NCBI GenBank assembly: GCA_010015655.1
Contig: ML976656.1
Location: 926,853 to 990,852 of the forward strand
Length of the DNA stretch: 64,000 bases
Origin: Bimuria novae-zelandiae CBS 107.79
Lineage: Eukaryota > Ascomycota > Dothideomycetes > Pleosporales > Didymosphaeriaceae
Reading direction: 5' to 3'
A program made the translations under genes and the position numbers. Shown here one piece after another: positions 10,377-22,360 of this stretch. The first letter of the stretch is position 1, and every line of letters starts with the position of its first letter. The notes under the pieces are model-generated. The model was not told the DNA's origin. It saw nothing but the letters and a program-made list of their open reading frames with translations, and ran no database searches.

Positions 10377-13300
10377 GATGGCTGCGTGTCACGATGGGTG
10401 AGGGAGCTCTAGTAGACGCGACCAATTAGTGATGCGGGACGCTGAACCATTCGACTACGCGGGTTGGAGGGGTTTGTGGGACAGCGCGCAGACAGGTCGA
10501 GTCTGGCTGCACAGAAAAGAAGGGTTCGTGTTGGGGAACGATGGGCCTCGAAGGAGCTTGCGGAGCCGGGTGGGTCTGGCTCTGGAGGCGGGAATGCGCG
10601 TCGACGGTCGAGGGTCCTCCGCGCTTGATTGCTTGGAGAGATGGAGCTGTGGTGGAGAGGAGTGAGATGAGCCTGGAGCGCGCGGGTCACGGCGTGCGCT
10701 GCTGACTGTCCTGGTGGGTGGCAGCACACAAGCAATAGTAGTGTGAGCCGTGCTATTGATGAAGTTTCGCTGGCGCCGGCAAATTCACGCGGGCGACCAG
10801 GGCGAGGGTGCAGATCGCAAGGGCCCACCGCTTCAGCCTCAGCCGAATAACCAAGTGGAGCACGAGGCGGCCAGGGACAGGACTGGTGAGGAATACCGCG
10901 TGTGATGGCGCGTTTGGGTCGTGGTGGAGAGCTGCGGAGAGGACTGACTGGCAGAGGGAACAGTGCTCGCAGTGGTGCAGGAATGAATGGGGAAAAATTC
11001 TGTGAGCTGGCTGGCGGCTCTAGGGAGGGCAGCGTCTCCGATTCCGCCGGGCGCGCGCCTTGCTTTCCCTGCTGCGAAGCTGCGCAAACGCCGGTGCTGG
11101 CCGACGACGTAGCAGCTAACGAGCAAATCCTGAAGCGGTAAAGCAGCGGCGGCCTGGCTGGTGCGAATATCAGATTTTCCTTAGCAATGGGTGTTGCAGG
11201 GGGGGTTTTGGAGCGACTGGGCGTGCGCTGTTCAGAAGCAAGACATGCGCTGCGCGGCAAGCTCGACTGACGGGAGGGAAGCTGCGAGCCCACCGTGCGC
11301 CCCAACAGGCTCCGCTCCACCTGCAGTACCGTGGGATCGTGAGCGTGGCTGTTCACGTTATGCTATGGGACCTCAACACCCCATTGTCACGAAGACGAGA
11401 GTGGCCACCTCTGCGCGATGACGCCGCGGGAGCCGCAGGCCCAGCTGCGATCCGCGCTTCCACGCGTGCTGAACAGGCCCTCGTCCTGCTTTCCCTTTCG
11501 CGCCACGGCAGCACGGCGTCTCGTCCCATCATCCCACGCAGCGCGAGATCGCTGTTGACAAAGCCTGGTTAGCAGCGTCGGATCGGGTGTCGCGACGCAA
11601 CCTTGGAGCGCTCCAAGAGAAGCCCCGAGGACGCGAGTGCCAGGGCTCACATCACACAGATAGCGGCTGTGGCGTGTGCAGGGTTATTATTCCCGATTGC
11701 TGAAACGACTGCGGTGCCGGCAGCACTTCCACGTCAAACAGCCTCATTCATTCGCGGACGACGGCCTCGAAGGAGCTCGCCGTGCGCGCCTCCTGGGTCC
11801 TCGTGCGCTGTACCGGAGGACTCACGATGTGGCGGTCTACGGCACTGCTAAGACCCTCAACGAGAGCGATGCATCCTGTGGTGGATGGCGAGGCGGTCAG
11901 GGTCCCCTGGTTGCTGCTACCACAACGGCGTCCGCCATCATCGGGACGACCAGATTAGCTCAACCCCGTATGCTTGCCAGCTGCGCGCTGCGCCGCTTCG
12001 AGAAACCTCCACGGACGACGGCCGTCTTGTCAAAACGAAACCCTCGCAGGCGCGAGACAGACAAGTCTCACACGCCGACGCGGCATTCTCGTCTTGCGCA
12101 CCTCGTCCAGTCGCTATGTAATTCGCACAAGTCATCTTACGTACTTGATCGCTCACGATGCCGGGGTCAGTGCTGGTGCGGTTCAAAAACAGCATCCCGC
12201 GCTTTAGCCGACTTCAAAAGGTGACACCATCCGATGGAAGGATGGGATTCGTTCGGCCGATGTCACTCGAATCGTGACGCTGCCGAAAGTGAACACCACA
12301 TGTGTCAGGACAGGCGTCGCAGTGAGTAATGCGCGCCTGTTCCCCAACGATTCGCTTTCTGCAAACACAGGCATAGAAAGCATCCATTGGTGTGTATCGT
12401 GGTAGAAATTTTCTTTGTACCACAGGGTGAGACGTGAGGGAACACTAACATGACTGCGATCTCGGGATGCGGGAAAGTTGCCCTCCTCCCACTGCGAACT
12501 AGACGATCATAACGATCATCACAACCAAGACGCTCACCCGCTCGGCGATGATATCGTGCTCGGATCATCCGCTGTTGCTATCCTGCTTTCGCTTAAACCT
12601 TACCGTATGTGTGCATCGCTGAGCTTAATAGTTCGGATGAACGGCCATTCGTCTTCGAATTATGACGGGATGTATGCGCCTTCGATGTGGCCGGGTTCAT
12701 CCTACAGCCATTGATAGCAATCGCTCTTGTGTAAAGACGCAGTGCAATTAAGCTCAAGTCCCACTCGCCGTCCGTTTGCACCTGGCCGCGGAGCCTCAGA
12801 CTCAGAGGGAAGGATCCGCGAGCACTCTGAGAGGATGTCGTGCATCAACCTTGCAGAACGGCACGCTTGGCCTCTCGTCATTCACCGGACGCACTTTCAA
12901 CTTTGGAGCCGCAGAGCTCGACGCGCCACTCACGAGAGCCCAACCGCTTTTCACAAATGTGCGGCCGCCACGTTAGGCAGGCGTGCATCCGCACATGGGA
13001 GAAGATAAAAATTATAGCGCTGCAGGCGACTCGCGCTTATGCAGTTGGCCGATCCCTCTGCCATTGGTGAAGGCTAATGAACGCCTCCGCCTGAGTTGGC
13101 GGTTAGTCTGCTGTCCTCGCCTTCCCCAGTCGAGGAGAGGTCGCAGGAGGATTGCATGAACACGGTGTGCACTAAAACCTCGTCTCGGGGGTATTTACCG
13201 CAACGGTCGCGCTGGGCGGATACGTGTGCGTGCATCTGTAATTCAACTCCGTTGTTGCGCTTCCGCTAACGCCCGTGACGCTAACCACGGAATACTTGAC

Positions 13301-13786
13301 TTCCAGACTTCCGCGTCTCGACAATCAACCAATGCAGGCGTGCCAGCTCGACACTGCATAATTTTGTCCATACGTTATGAGAGACAAGTGTGCGTGTTGT
13401 ACCCAGTACGTCCGCGACAACAACACGCTCGCATTCGCAAAAATACCCGTCCCGTCTTAGTCTACACTTTTGTCTAGGATCGGGAACTTTCGACCACTTC
13501 CGCGCATCCCAGCCGGACCTTGAAACAGCCAAGACCAGAACTCGTAGCAATTCCCTCGACAAACGGGCGGATGCGAGTAAAAATACCTTGGATGTTTGTG
13601 ACGCGACTTTAGACAGCTAGCTAGAAACGTTACGGCGGCGCTCCGCCCAAGCGTACTCTTGGTATGCACGAGTGCAATATTTCCGGTGTGAAAGGTTTCG
13701 GATGGTAGGTATGGTAAAACATTGTGCTACTTGGTACAAGACCTCATACTCTATTTACACTTCCTTTCTTCTTCAGAAACGCTGGT
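10377..13786. other. intergenic, 3.4 kb upstream of the C2H2 factor
   Basis: GC-rich sequence on the 5' side of the transcription factor gene. Long open frames exist on both strands (for example 10409-11356 minus and 11676-12224 plus), but they are Arg/Ser/Pro/Ala-rich translations of GC-rich DNA with no domain. Long promoters and leaders are common for fungal regulators; nothing else is supported. Confidence 0.4.
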
Positions 13787-14618
13787 TCATGGAGCCTGAG
13801 TCTTGGTGTGGCCGCTGAACCCACGCTCGAAGAACTTCCATTGGCCCTCCGGTGCTTGCTCTTCAAGTGGCTCCCAGCTGTGTGTGCTGTTAGTACATGG
13901 CTGGTCGATATTTTGTGATGCTTCGAACTTACACCTTGTGCTTGATCATCTCGCCCACAAGTTTGTGCTCGCCCTCTGCAACCTGGATAACCTCCTCAAT
14001 CAAGCCGGCACCGAGCCTGCTCTCGAGCTCAGATATGCTGTTGCCGTAAGCATCGACCACCAATTCATGCATGTGTACCTACGCCTCCACAGTGTATTGC
14101 GGCTCCGGGGGAATCTCTATCTTGCTCATTGTCCTCTCCGGTTGGTAGTTTGCATCGCCCTTGAGCGCCTTGACATGTGGTGCTCGCTCCGCCTGGGTGC
14201 GCATGCCCGGCGGGAAGGTCACCGGCACCTCTCCATCCCACGCTGCTTCGCTCGACCTAGGGTCGAACTCTTGGACTTTTGGCGGCCGAACAATGGTGCC
14301 AGATGATGTGCGCATGTACGCAAAAGCCTCCGGGTCGTTGGCAATTTTGTCTTGGACCGCTTCCTGCCACTGCTTCCATCCTGCGGGCTCTGCCTCCTCG
14401 ATGATCTTCAAGCGGTGGCGTGTGAGAGCCTCGGTCGACTGGCGGTACACGGACGACTCGGGGATCTGCTGGAGCTTGTCGAGGGTCGCCGTGTAGAGGG
14501 CGAGGAGCGTTGAGCGCGGCGACGGGTGGGTCAAGAGGCCTGTGAGCCCGGTCGGGGCTCCGGGCTGGAGATAGCGACCTTGCCTGACGCTGGCGAGAAG
14601 CCGTGCAGCTGCCCTCAT
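13787..14618 (-). CDS. NDUFA5: mitochondrial complex I subunit, NDUFA5 type (29.9 kDa subunit)
   Basis: Three exons: 14083-14618, 13933-14037 and 13787-13877. Introns of 45 nt (GTAGGT...CAACAG) and 55 nt (GTAAGT...ACTAAC...ACACAG) both keep phase. The product is 243 residues. The N-terminus MRAAARLLASVRQGRY is a basic amphipathic presequence. The body carries the NDUFA5/NUO-32 pattern: L-L-x-L-Y-x-x-T-L-D-K-L-x-x-I-P, then Y-R-x-x-x-E-x-L-T-x-H-R, with a downstream L-G-A-G-L-I-E-E-V-I-Q-V-A-E-G-E and a VWEPLEE...GQW C-terminal part. This accessory subunit sits in the matrix arm of NADH:ubiquinone oxidoreductase. It faces the disulfide isomerase gene across a 313-nt shared promoter. Confidence 0.93.
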
Positions 14619-14931
14619 GGTTATTGCGGTGATTCGGAGCTTGGTGGGGGTGCAATGGATGGGCGCAGTGGTGATGCCGTCAAGGGAAGTTGCGACCCGC
14701 TACTGAAGGCCCGGGGAAGCATCCTTGTCAACGGTAGCGAGGGCGCGCTCCTGTGGACATGCTGTTCATCCGCAGCATCAGCCCCGAGCCCCTCAAAAAC
14801 TCCCGGTCGCCGGACTGCCTCAGGGCCAACCTGATCATCCTGTCTAGTCGCCCCCCGCGGTTGATCGCTGGATAGCCGGCGCTGCGATCAGCACACATTT
14901 GCAGAGAGTATATCAGGAAGCACCCGCCGCG
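14619..14931. promoter_or_regulatory. divergent promoter between complex I subunit and PDI-like genes
   Basis: Only 313 nt separate the two start codons, so both promoters and leaders must lie here. No specific operator could be identified by eye. Confidence 0.5.
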
Positions 14932-17130
14932 ATGCGCTCCATATTCTATTCGCTCCTGTGGCTGGCGACGATTGCCACCTCACTCGCCATAGAACCGCGC
15001 GCCTCGGACAAGGCAGCAGACGACGACTGGGAAGCAGAGGATGTCGTTCCCGATACGATATTCAACGGCCAGACAGTGCCGCCCATGAAGGAGCTAAGCA
15101 CAGACGTGGGGAAGGAGATCAGCCATGGAAACTGGTACGGCTCTGTCCTGATCGATGCGCTTCTCTCGAACTGACCCTGCTAGGCTTGTCGAATATTACT
15201 CACCAGTATGCCCGCACTGCATGCGCATGAAGCCCATCTATCAAACACTCTACGAGTTCTACTACACATCAAAGCCCATCACCACCTCGCAGGAAACCGA
15301 CGAAGACGGCCTCAACTCGTTTACGCGATGGTACGATTACAAAATTGCAAAGGTCGACTGTCTAGCATTCCGGGATGTGTGCAGTGACCATGGCATCAAC
15401 AACTACCCCTCGTTTGTACAGTACAAGGATGGAAAGGAGGTCTCGAAGAAGGTTGGCGAGCATGACTTGAAAACCTTGAGTGACTGGGTGGAAGAGACGC
15501 TGGAGACGATCAAGCCCGGGTCGCGTGTTCAAGGTGGACCGAAGCTGCCAAAGGTCGGCGCGAACTCAGTTGAGACGGGACCGGAGACTGAAGGCGAAGC
15601 AAAGGAGAAGGAAGCCGAGTCTGCAAAAGAGTCGACTGCGGCTGCGCCATCCAAGACGAGCGAGCCAACCAAGGCAGCCAAGCCAACACCCGCGAAACCA
15701 ACCTCAACTCCGAATGCCTCTGGCGTTTCGTTGCCCCTCGATGCCGAGAAGTTTCAGGAACTTGTCACAAACACTCTTGATCCCTGGTTCATCAAGTTTT
15801 ACGCCCCTTGGTGTCACCACTGCCAAGCTATGCGTCCCAATTGGGAGCACATGGCTCGCGAGATGCAGGGCAAGCTCAACGTTGGAGAAGTCGATTGCGA
15901 CGCGAACGGCAGGCTTTGTAAAGATGCCGGCGTCAAGGGCTATCCGACTATTCTCTTCTTCCGTGGTGGCGAGCGTACGGAGTACAATGGAATGCGCGGC
16001 CTGGGTGATTTCATTGACTACGCTAACAATGCCGTTGCGGTGGGCGAAGGTATCCAGGACGTAGACCTTGCGCAATTTAAGAAGATGGAGGAGACTGAAG
16101 AGGTCATCTTTGTGTACTTTTACGACCATGCTACAACGTCAGAGGACTTCCAGGCCTTGGACCGCCTCACCCTCAGCTTGGTCGGCAAGGCAAAACTGGT
16201 CAAGACCAACGATGAGAAGATGTCTGAACGCTTTAAGATTTCCACCTGGCCGCGCATGATGGTTTCTAGGGATGGCAAGCCAACGTACTACGGTCCGCGA
16301 ACGCCCAAGGAGATGCGCGACTCGCGCAAGATGCTGACCTGGATGAAGTCGGTCTGGACTCCAATCGTCCCCGAGCTCAAGTCCGATAACGCTCGTGAGA
16401 TTATGGATGGAAAGATGGTGGTACTTGCGATCCTCGATAGACAAAACGCAGACGCCTTCGTGGAAGCTAAGCGCGAACTGAAGAATGCTGCCCTCGAGTG
16501 GATTGACAAGGAGGACCAAACCTACCAGCTCGAACGCCAGGAACTTCGCGACGCAAAGCAGTTGCGTATCGAGGAAGCTGAGGATAGGGGCGATCAGCGG
16601 GCTCTGCGCGATGCAAAGGCTACTCGCATCGACATGAGCGACATCAAGCGGAAGCAAGTCGGGTTCGCGTGGGTAGACGGCGTATTCTGGGAGCGCTGGT
16701 TGCGCACGACTTTCGGCATCGACGTGAAGGATGGCGAAAGGGTCGTGATCAACGACGAAGACGTAAGTCTCTCTTTACAACACCTTCCCACGATCTAAAC
16801 TAACGAGCATCGTAGAACCACCGCTACTGGGACACCACTATCAACGGCGAATCCATCCGCCCCAGCCGCTCCTCCATTCTCGATACCGTCAAAGAGGTCA
16901 CTAAGACTCCGTCCTCTATCGCCCCAAAATCTTCCTCTGGTACCTTCGCCTCTATGTACTACTTCATCCGCCACTTTGGCACCAATCATCCCTTCCTCGC
17001 GATAGGTCTGGCGCTCGCCGGCATCGCGGTCTCCTTCATGCTCAAGAAGCGGCGGCGGAGCGGCGGATACTTGCAGCTTGGGGAGAAGGACGGACTGCTC
17101 GGCGGGAATGGATTTGGCAAGCACGACTAG
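14932..17130 (+). CDS. membrane-anchored protein disulfide isomerase (thioredoxin-fold, TMX/Eps1-like)
   Basis: Exons 14932-15134, 15184-16762 and 16816-17130; introns of 49 and 53 nt keep phase. The protein is 698 residues. A signal peptide (MRSIFYSLLWLATIATSLA) leads into a first thioredoxin domain with active site CPHC (C77/C80). A Lys/Ala/Pro/Thr-rich linker follows, then a second domain with F-Y-A-P-W-CHHC (C278/C281) and a third region without a CxxC. Near residue 652 a transmembrane helix (FLAIGLALAGIAVSFML) is followed by K-K-R-R-R and a short tail, as in ER type I proteins. It should form or rearrange disulfides in the ER lumen and may act as a chaperone for membrane proteins. CPHC and CHHC differ from the CGHC of classical PDI, which suggests a different redox bias. 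Confidence 0.92.
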
Positions 17131-17828
17131 AGGTCTAGCACGGTGGAGTGAGAGTGGTGTATATAATCCGATGCGGTCTTGTAGCGTGGACGGATGGGTG
17201 CATGGGCGCGCTTGTATTATACCACTGTGGGCATTTCGGGGGCACTGGGGCATGTAGGTTGGTATTTGGCGCGGCGTAGGGGTGTTCTTACTGGGTTGGC
17301 TCGGGAACGGGTTGGTCGCGGGGCGTATTTGTAGGGTATGTGTGATATTAATATGTTTAACCTTTGTAAGATGTGCTTCCGCGTGAGAACGTGAAACGGT
17401 ACCATATAGCATCAGAGGAGAAGGATTGTGAAGTCTAGGTGCTCGGGACGAGGACACGCGCTTGGAAAATACTAATAGATCTTGCCTATCGAAGCGCGAG
17501 GGGATCGTATACACTATTTGCGCTGTACAGAAAAGATATAAATATGTTTCCGAGAGGTCATTCAATCGTAACTCATATATTTGTTCATACCTATCGTAGC
17601 TCGCTGTCCACAGCAGGATGCAATAAAGCGCAGTTGTCGCTATGCTTAATATATCCTGGAGTAACTTAGTGCAAGATACAGTCTCGAATCTGCAAATTGG
17701 CTATGTCGCTTGTACAAACTCAATGGTTTTCTCCCTTCTCAGACAGATCATGTTATCCAATCTGACAGACAGCGAAAACACGGTGAGGTCTCCAGTGCAA
17801 TCTGTTCTCTACTCAAACCATCGTCAGC
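17131..17828. other. intergenic, 3' regions of convergent genes
   Basis: The space lies between the convergent PDI-like and GNAT genes. TATATAA-like and AATAAA-like (CAATAAAG near 17620) motifs fit polyadenylation regions. No gene was seen. Confidence 0.4.
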
Positions 17829-18702
17829 TCAGCTCGCCAGATCACCTTCGGCTCCCTTCGCAACATCTCCCACACTACTAACATCCACTTTTTTCTCGTC
17901 CTGCTTGCCTTCCAAACCTCCCAGACCTATCCGCAACATATTATACTCACCCTGCGGTACAAACCCACGCTTAATATAAACCTGCCTCGCGCTCGGCCTA
18001 CTCTCTAAATACACCGGCGTAGGCGGCATCGTCTTATCCGCCTGCTCAATCGCCCAGCTCAACAACCTCTTCCCAACCCCTCTTCCCTGCCACTCTGGCA
18101 ACGTCATCAGCGGCGCAAGATACCAGTGCGGGCCCCCCGTCACTTCGGCCCTCGTCTCGTCGTCGCGCGCAAACTGAATGCTCCACTTCTCCTCGTTGAC
18201 CGGCGCCCACATTTCGTCCATCTCCGCGTCCGTCCACCCCATCTTCGCCTGCCACCCGTAGAACGTAGCTGCCGACCGTCGGAAGATGTTGTGCACGGGC
18301 AGCGAGGGGGACGCCCAGCCTGCGACACCCATGGTGCGGCCGGTGGGCGTGTGGACGGCTTTCATCCAGTAAAGGCCGGGCTGGGAGAAGGTTGGGGTGA
18401 GCCGTTTGGCGAGGAGGTGCACGCGGAGCGAGTGCGTTGCTGGGCGCTGCTCGGGAGGCTCCTTGGTAGACCACCATTCGTCGTCGAAGCAGGTGTATAG
18501 CATTTCGGCCTGGGGGGTGTCAGGATAGTGCAGCAAAGGTTAGAGCGAGGGGGCGAACAATGGTGGAGGCGTCTTTTTCGGTGCAGGGCTCGATGGTGAT
18601 TTCTGAGGAGGGGAGAGGCTGGGATGGGGGGAAGGGTGCGGTTTGCACCGAGCTGGAAGTGACGGGGATTTCCATCGTGGATGTTTCTTGCTGTGCGGTC
18701 AT
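17829..18702 (-). CDS. GNAT family N-acetyltransferase
   Basis: Exon 1 is 18559-18702 and exon 2 is 17829-18509, giving 274 residues. The 49-nt intron (18510-18558) has an unusual donor GTTCGC, but also CTAAC and CTGAC branch candidates and a CCCCCCAG acceptor. Splicing gives D-A-S-T-I-A-E-M-L-Y-T-C-F-D-D-E-W-W, which is how the first helix of GNAT proteins reads. Motif A is clear at about residues 175-200: W-Y-L-A-P-L-M-T-L-P-E-W, then QGRGVGKRLL, the acetyl-CoA pyrophosphate loop (Q/R-x-x-G-x-G/A). It is followed by P-V-Y-L-E-S-R-P-S-A and Y-I-K-R-G-F. The substrate cannot be told; fungal members of this shape are mostly small-molecule or uncharacterised acetyltransferases. Confidence 0.88.
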
Positions 18703-19103
18703 TTCGATGGGTGTAGAGAATTAAGGACTGGGTCAAGTTTGACGGGCCCTGGAGAACTTATATACAACTCTCGCCCTCCGTTTGGATAAGCGTTGACAGA
18801 CATGCATGAGCAGGCTGTATTTGAAGGTACGACACCCAGTATCACACTACGAAGCAGCGGTGACTAGTTGCTTTTCCCCCTTGCACTGTGCGCCGCGCGT
18901 AAGTCTCTGACCATTCAGGATCCGTCTGGTATATGCAACGTGACTTCCAGGGTTGCAAAGATCTAACCTTAATTCTTCGCATACAAAAAACCCGTCTATA
19001 AACCACTAAGATCCTTCCGTCTTCGCCCGAGACTGCGTTCCCGAACTGGGGGGTGGGTCCAACTCGATGAGCAGATATGAGTCATCTCACAGCATTTGCC
19101 ATA
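18703..19103. other. intergenic, upstream of GNAT gene up to the transposon cluster
   Basis: GC-balanced sequence containing the GNAT promoter. It ends abruptly at a TA target (19102-19103), where AT-rich transposon DNA begins. Confidence 0.5.
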
Positions 19104-19108
19104 ACGTA

Positions 19109-19190
19109 TCTGTTATGTTCGAAAATCCGGGAATTGCTTGGCAAAACCTTAATTTTTTTTCGCCCGTCACCCAAATCGTACGGCAGATCT
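19109..19190 (+). repeat. left terminal inverted repeat of element A
   Basis: Matches the complement of 23960-24040 with few differences over about 80 bp. It contains CGAAAATCC and GCTTGGCAAAACC motifs. Confidence 0.9.
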
Positions 19191-19814
19191 GAACGCTAGC
19201 GGTACCTACCATATCGTCGTCAAATTAGCTTATAGGAAAGTGAGGCTGTAGAGTTACGTGAGGACGTCTATACTAACTGTTTTTCCAGTGTCGCAGACGT
19301 TCTAGGACGCGCTGGTGGACATGTACGCCGCCGTAGGCATCCCGACGCCTTCGCACCAACGGCGCGACCTCGCACCGCCCGCGTCCCAGTCTCCCATATA
19401 TCTTAATCGCGGTCTCTCTACGCGTACTTGTAATAATATTAAGCGGTTTATATAGCTTAGATAGCACTTAAAAGTAATTATTACCTATAAATAATGCTCT
19501 CTGCATGCTGTTAGTAACGTGTTAGAGAACCTAAAGAAGTATAGGAACGTTTGTCGCCCTTTATAAGGCAAGCTAAGGAGACCTCTTATTATCCCTAATA
19601 AAGATAAAGACGCGCTGTTTAATAAGCTTATTTACTCTAGCTAGATATACTAGGATAAGATTATAAGGTGGCTAGCTATAAAGTATAGTTATTACGTCTC
19701 TTGTTCTACTATTTAATAGTACTTAAAAAGGAAGAAGTAAAGTAAGCGTACGCTATAGCCCTTCTCTATTAATTAAAATAAGAGTCTAAGGCAAGGATAT
19801 TATGTCTAAATAAG

Positions 19815-20240
19815 TGTTAAGATCCCAAAGAGGTAGCTATTCTCTAAGGGGCTAAGGTTGGTTCTCGGGCAGGAGTACTGGTAGGACGGGAGAGGGTTGT
19901 AGTGATAGCTTGCGCCTGTCACTGAGGGCGTTGGTATCGAAGGTGTGTACAGCACAATCAAATCAACAAGGTTGCTTATTCAGATCTAAACAATAGATTA
20001 ATAAACAGGTTAAACATAAGTAGAAGAGACTCCTCCTTGCGTTCCTATATACTTCTCCTGCTCGACTTGCTCGAGTCGAGCGCGTCGAGCAGAGGTCTTG
20101 GCTTCTGCGTCTGCTCGACTTGCTCGAGTCGAGCGCAGCGAGCAGTCACGTGACCTCCAGGTACTGTACCTCCATTGGTCACCATAAGACCATAGGCGCT
20201 CTGGAGCCTAGCCAAGTGCCTGTAAGATCGGATCTTAACA
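19815..20240 (+). mobile_element. solo LTR, 426 bp, in element A
   Basis: It starts TGTTAAGATC and ends GATCTTAACA (TG...CA with a short inverted repeat). A 5-bp duplication ATAAG flanks it (19810-19814 and 20241-20245). A related copy in reverse orientation lies at 47083-47540. No internal retrotransposon sequence is present. It interrupts the transposase of element A. Confidence 0.9.
20058..20146. repeat. twin palindromic motifs inside the solo LTR
   Basis: Two near-identical units of about 34 bp, each reading TGCTCGACTTGCTCGAGTCG followed by AGCGC and a GAGCAG end, about 55 bp apart. Each can fold on the central CGACTTGCTCGAGTCG. They are absent from the reverse copy at 47083-47540. Confidence 0.7.
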
Positions 20241-21359
20241 ATAAGCTAGTATACGCAAGAGGATCTCTGCTTTATTAATAAAATAATCTTTAATAAGAAG
20301 AGTGCCTAAAGATATAAGGCGTATACTCTTATTAGCGCTAACTATTAATATAGTTAAGATATTTAGCGTAGTAATACTTAAGTAATTCTTTTAGCTTATA
20401 CTACGCAACACGCTTATTTACCTTATACTAGTATTAAGAAGGGTTACTATAATCGTAAGTAGTTTCGCGAGTGGATTAAAATATAATTAATATTTATATT
20501 ATGTGTTTTTTATAGTAATAAACTAATTATAATTATCCTTAATAATATATTAATTTATATAAATAATAACGTCTACGTCGTTATTAAGCGTGCTAGGTAC
20601 TTACTTTAGTACTTATTATTATACTTCCTAGACTATAACTTTATTAAGCTTACTTTTATGGTGCTAAAGGCCTATATTTATTAGAATTATGTATTTATGC
20701 ACTTTTAATTTAGCTATAATAGCTTTAGAGACTTCCTAATAGTAGTAGTCTAGGAAAGTTGTTATAATAAGTTTATAAGAAAGCACTTTTACTACGCAGT
20801 AGGTAGTTTATATATTAATAATAATATATTACTAAGAGTCTAGAGGGAGCTAAGGACAGAGTTCGACTTTAACTTTAATAGCAAGGATAACGAAGAGAGG
20901 AGGCTCTATTTATAGAGCTAGCGACGCCTACATAGTACCGCTGCTAGGTAGTCTTAGTTACTAAAATAATAGTTAGTTACTAAAATAATAGTTTGTTACT
21001 AATAATATTAAGTCTGGACCTTACTAATAATATTATACAATCTTAATATTATATAATATATAATTATATAAATAAAATTAAGCTATAATTAGGGTATATT
21101 ATAAGGCGCTTATACTTTATTCTAATCTAAGTTAGGGTGGTAAGGTATCGTGGTGCTTTATAGATTATTTAGTAATATAAGTTAATGCAACACTTAACGC
21201 AAGGCTAGATAATTTAATTTTATAATAAATAAAATAATTATTAGTTTATATAGAAGAATATACTCGCATAAAAGATATATAAGTTAACTATAAGGAGCGT
21301 ATAAAGTAAACCATCCTGTATGTATATATACCCTCCTTGTCCTATAGAATCCCACAGTA

Positions 21360-21730
21360 TCCCATACTCTAGTTTCATGGGATCTCATGGGATTTCTTGG
21401 GACGTCACGTGACCGTGGTCACGTGGTCCTATGATGTCCTATGGTCTTGGCGTCTGAGACAGCCTGGGACGTTACGTAATCCCTAGGTGGGGCCCGAGTG
21501 CCGTTATAAGGCCCGTCGTCCCACCTTCGATCTCTGGACCGTAACAGGGTATTACCCCCTAAGAATCCTCCTCTACCTCTACCTCTACCCCTACGTCCTT
21601 TACGGCCTTCGCCTCGCGGCATTATTAGCCTACTATAGCCCTAAACGCCGCCATACTGCCTCTTACAAGGCGTACGCGAACGCTTTAGCAGGTTATAAAA
21701 GTCGCTAACTAGGCAACACTTAGCATATAT
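21360..21730. other. GC-rich island inside element A, unresolved
   Basis: About 370 bp of normal base composition within AT-rich DNA. It has repeated ATGGGAT and TCCTATG-type words at 21360-21450 and a CCTCTACCT repeat at 21570-21595. It could be the remnant of an LTR or other short insertion spared by RIP. No duplication at its edges could be recognised. Confidence 0.35.
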
Positions 21731-22360
21731 ATGCCTAGCGTTTCCCTGCACGTTAGGCTTGTAAGAACGGTATACTTTTCTAGGCGCGCGTAACGAGAGC
21801 AGCCAGGATTATTAACCTAGCTATAGTCTCTATAGAGACTGTCCTCCCCAAGGAGGTTATAGATAGTAATAATAACGCTAAATCTACTTAGACTTACTAC
21901 TCTTATATTTTATTGCTATTATAAATAGCGTCTTTATAGTATAATAACAAGTCTTAAAGTGTTTAAAGTTATTTTTTAAATAGTAAATAAGACTATCCTT
22001 AAGCTTTAAGTCCTAGGCAACCTTATATAGGTTACTAGTAAAATTACTTATCTTGTAGAGATTATAAATTATTTACTACTTATTAATTATAACTTTTATT
22101 ATTTAGGTGTATTTACCCTAGTTCTTAGGTAGCTATTATTTTATAAGCTATCTAAAGAACTTTCTTACCTCTACTTTAGTGTCTCCCTAACTATTAATTA
22201 GACTTAATAAAGACGTGGGCGGCGGACGCTTTATAATAGTATAAGAGCTTAAAGGTCTTTAGGCTAACAACACTAGTAGTGGCAGCGGAGACCTGGACGC
22301 TACAACGCGTAGACGTGGGCCGTATGGCCAACTCTTAGCTGCCTCCCGTTGTAGGAATAG

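Larger units (their letters stand above)
19560..20930 (+). pseudogene. DDE transposase of element A, RIP-degraded and split by an LTR
   Basis: Read through many stops, the plus strand follows the better preserved transposase of element C. Before the LTR: R-R-P-L-x-I-P-x-K-D-x-x-A-L-F-x-K-L, Y-Q-D-K-I-I-R-W-L, C-S-T-I-x-x-Y-L-K-R. After it: a degraded first-Asp motif, I-I-I-L-N-N in place of I-I-L-D-N, and L-Y-F-S-P-D-Y-N-F-I-K-L-T-F in place of L-P-P-Y-S-P-D-Y-N-P-I-E-L-T-F. That is the catalytic core of IS630/Tc1-type (DDE_3) transposases. The metal-binding residues appear lost by C-to-T or G-to-A changes, and 426 bp of LTR separates the DNA-binding half from the catalytic half. It cannot be functional. 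Confidence 0.75.

Noticed and set aside
10409..11356. 315-codon minus-strand frame upstream of the C2H2 factor
   Set aside because: Arg/Ser/Pro/Ala-rich translation of GC-rich DNA, no domain, overlapping frames on the other strand equally open.
11676..12224. 182-codon plus-strand frame
   Set aside because: No protein-like pattern; composition explained by GC-rich sequence.
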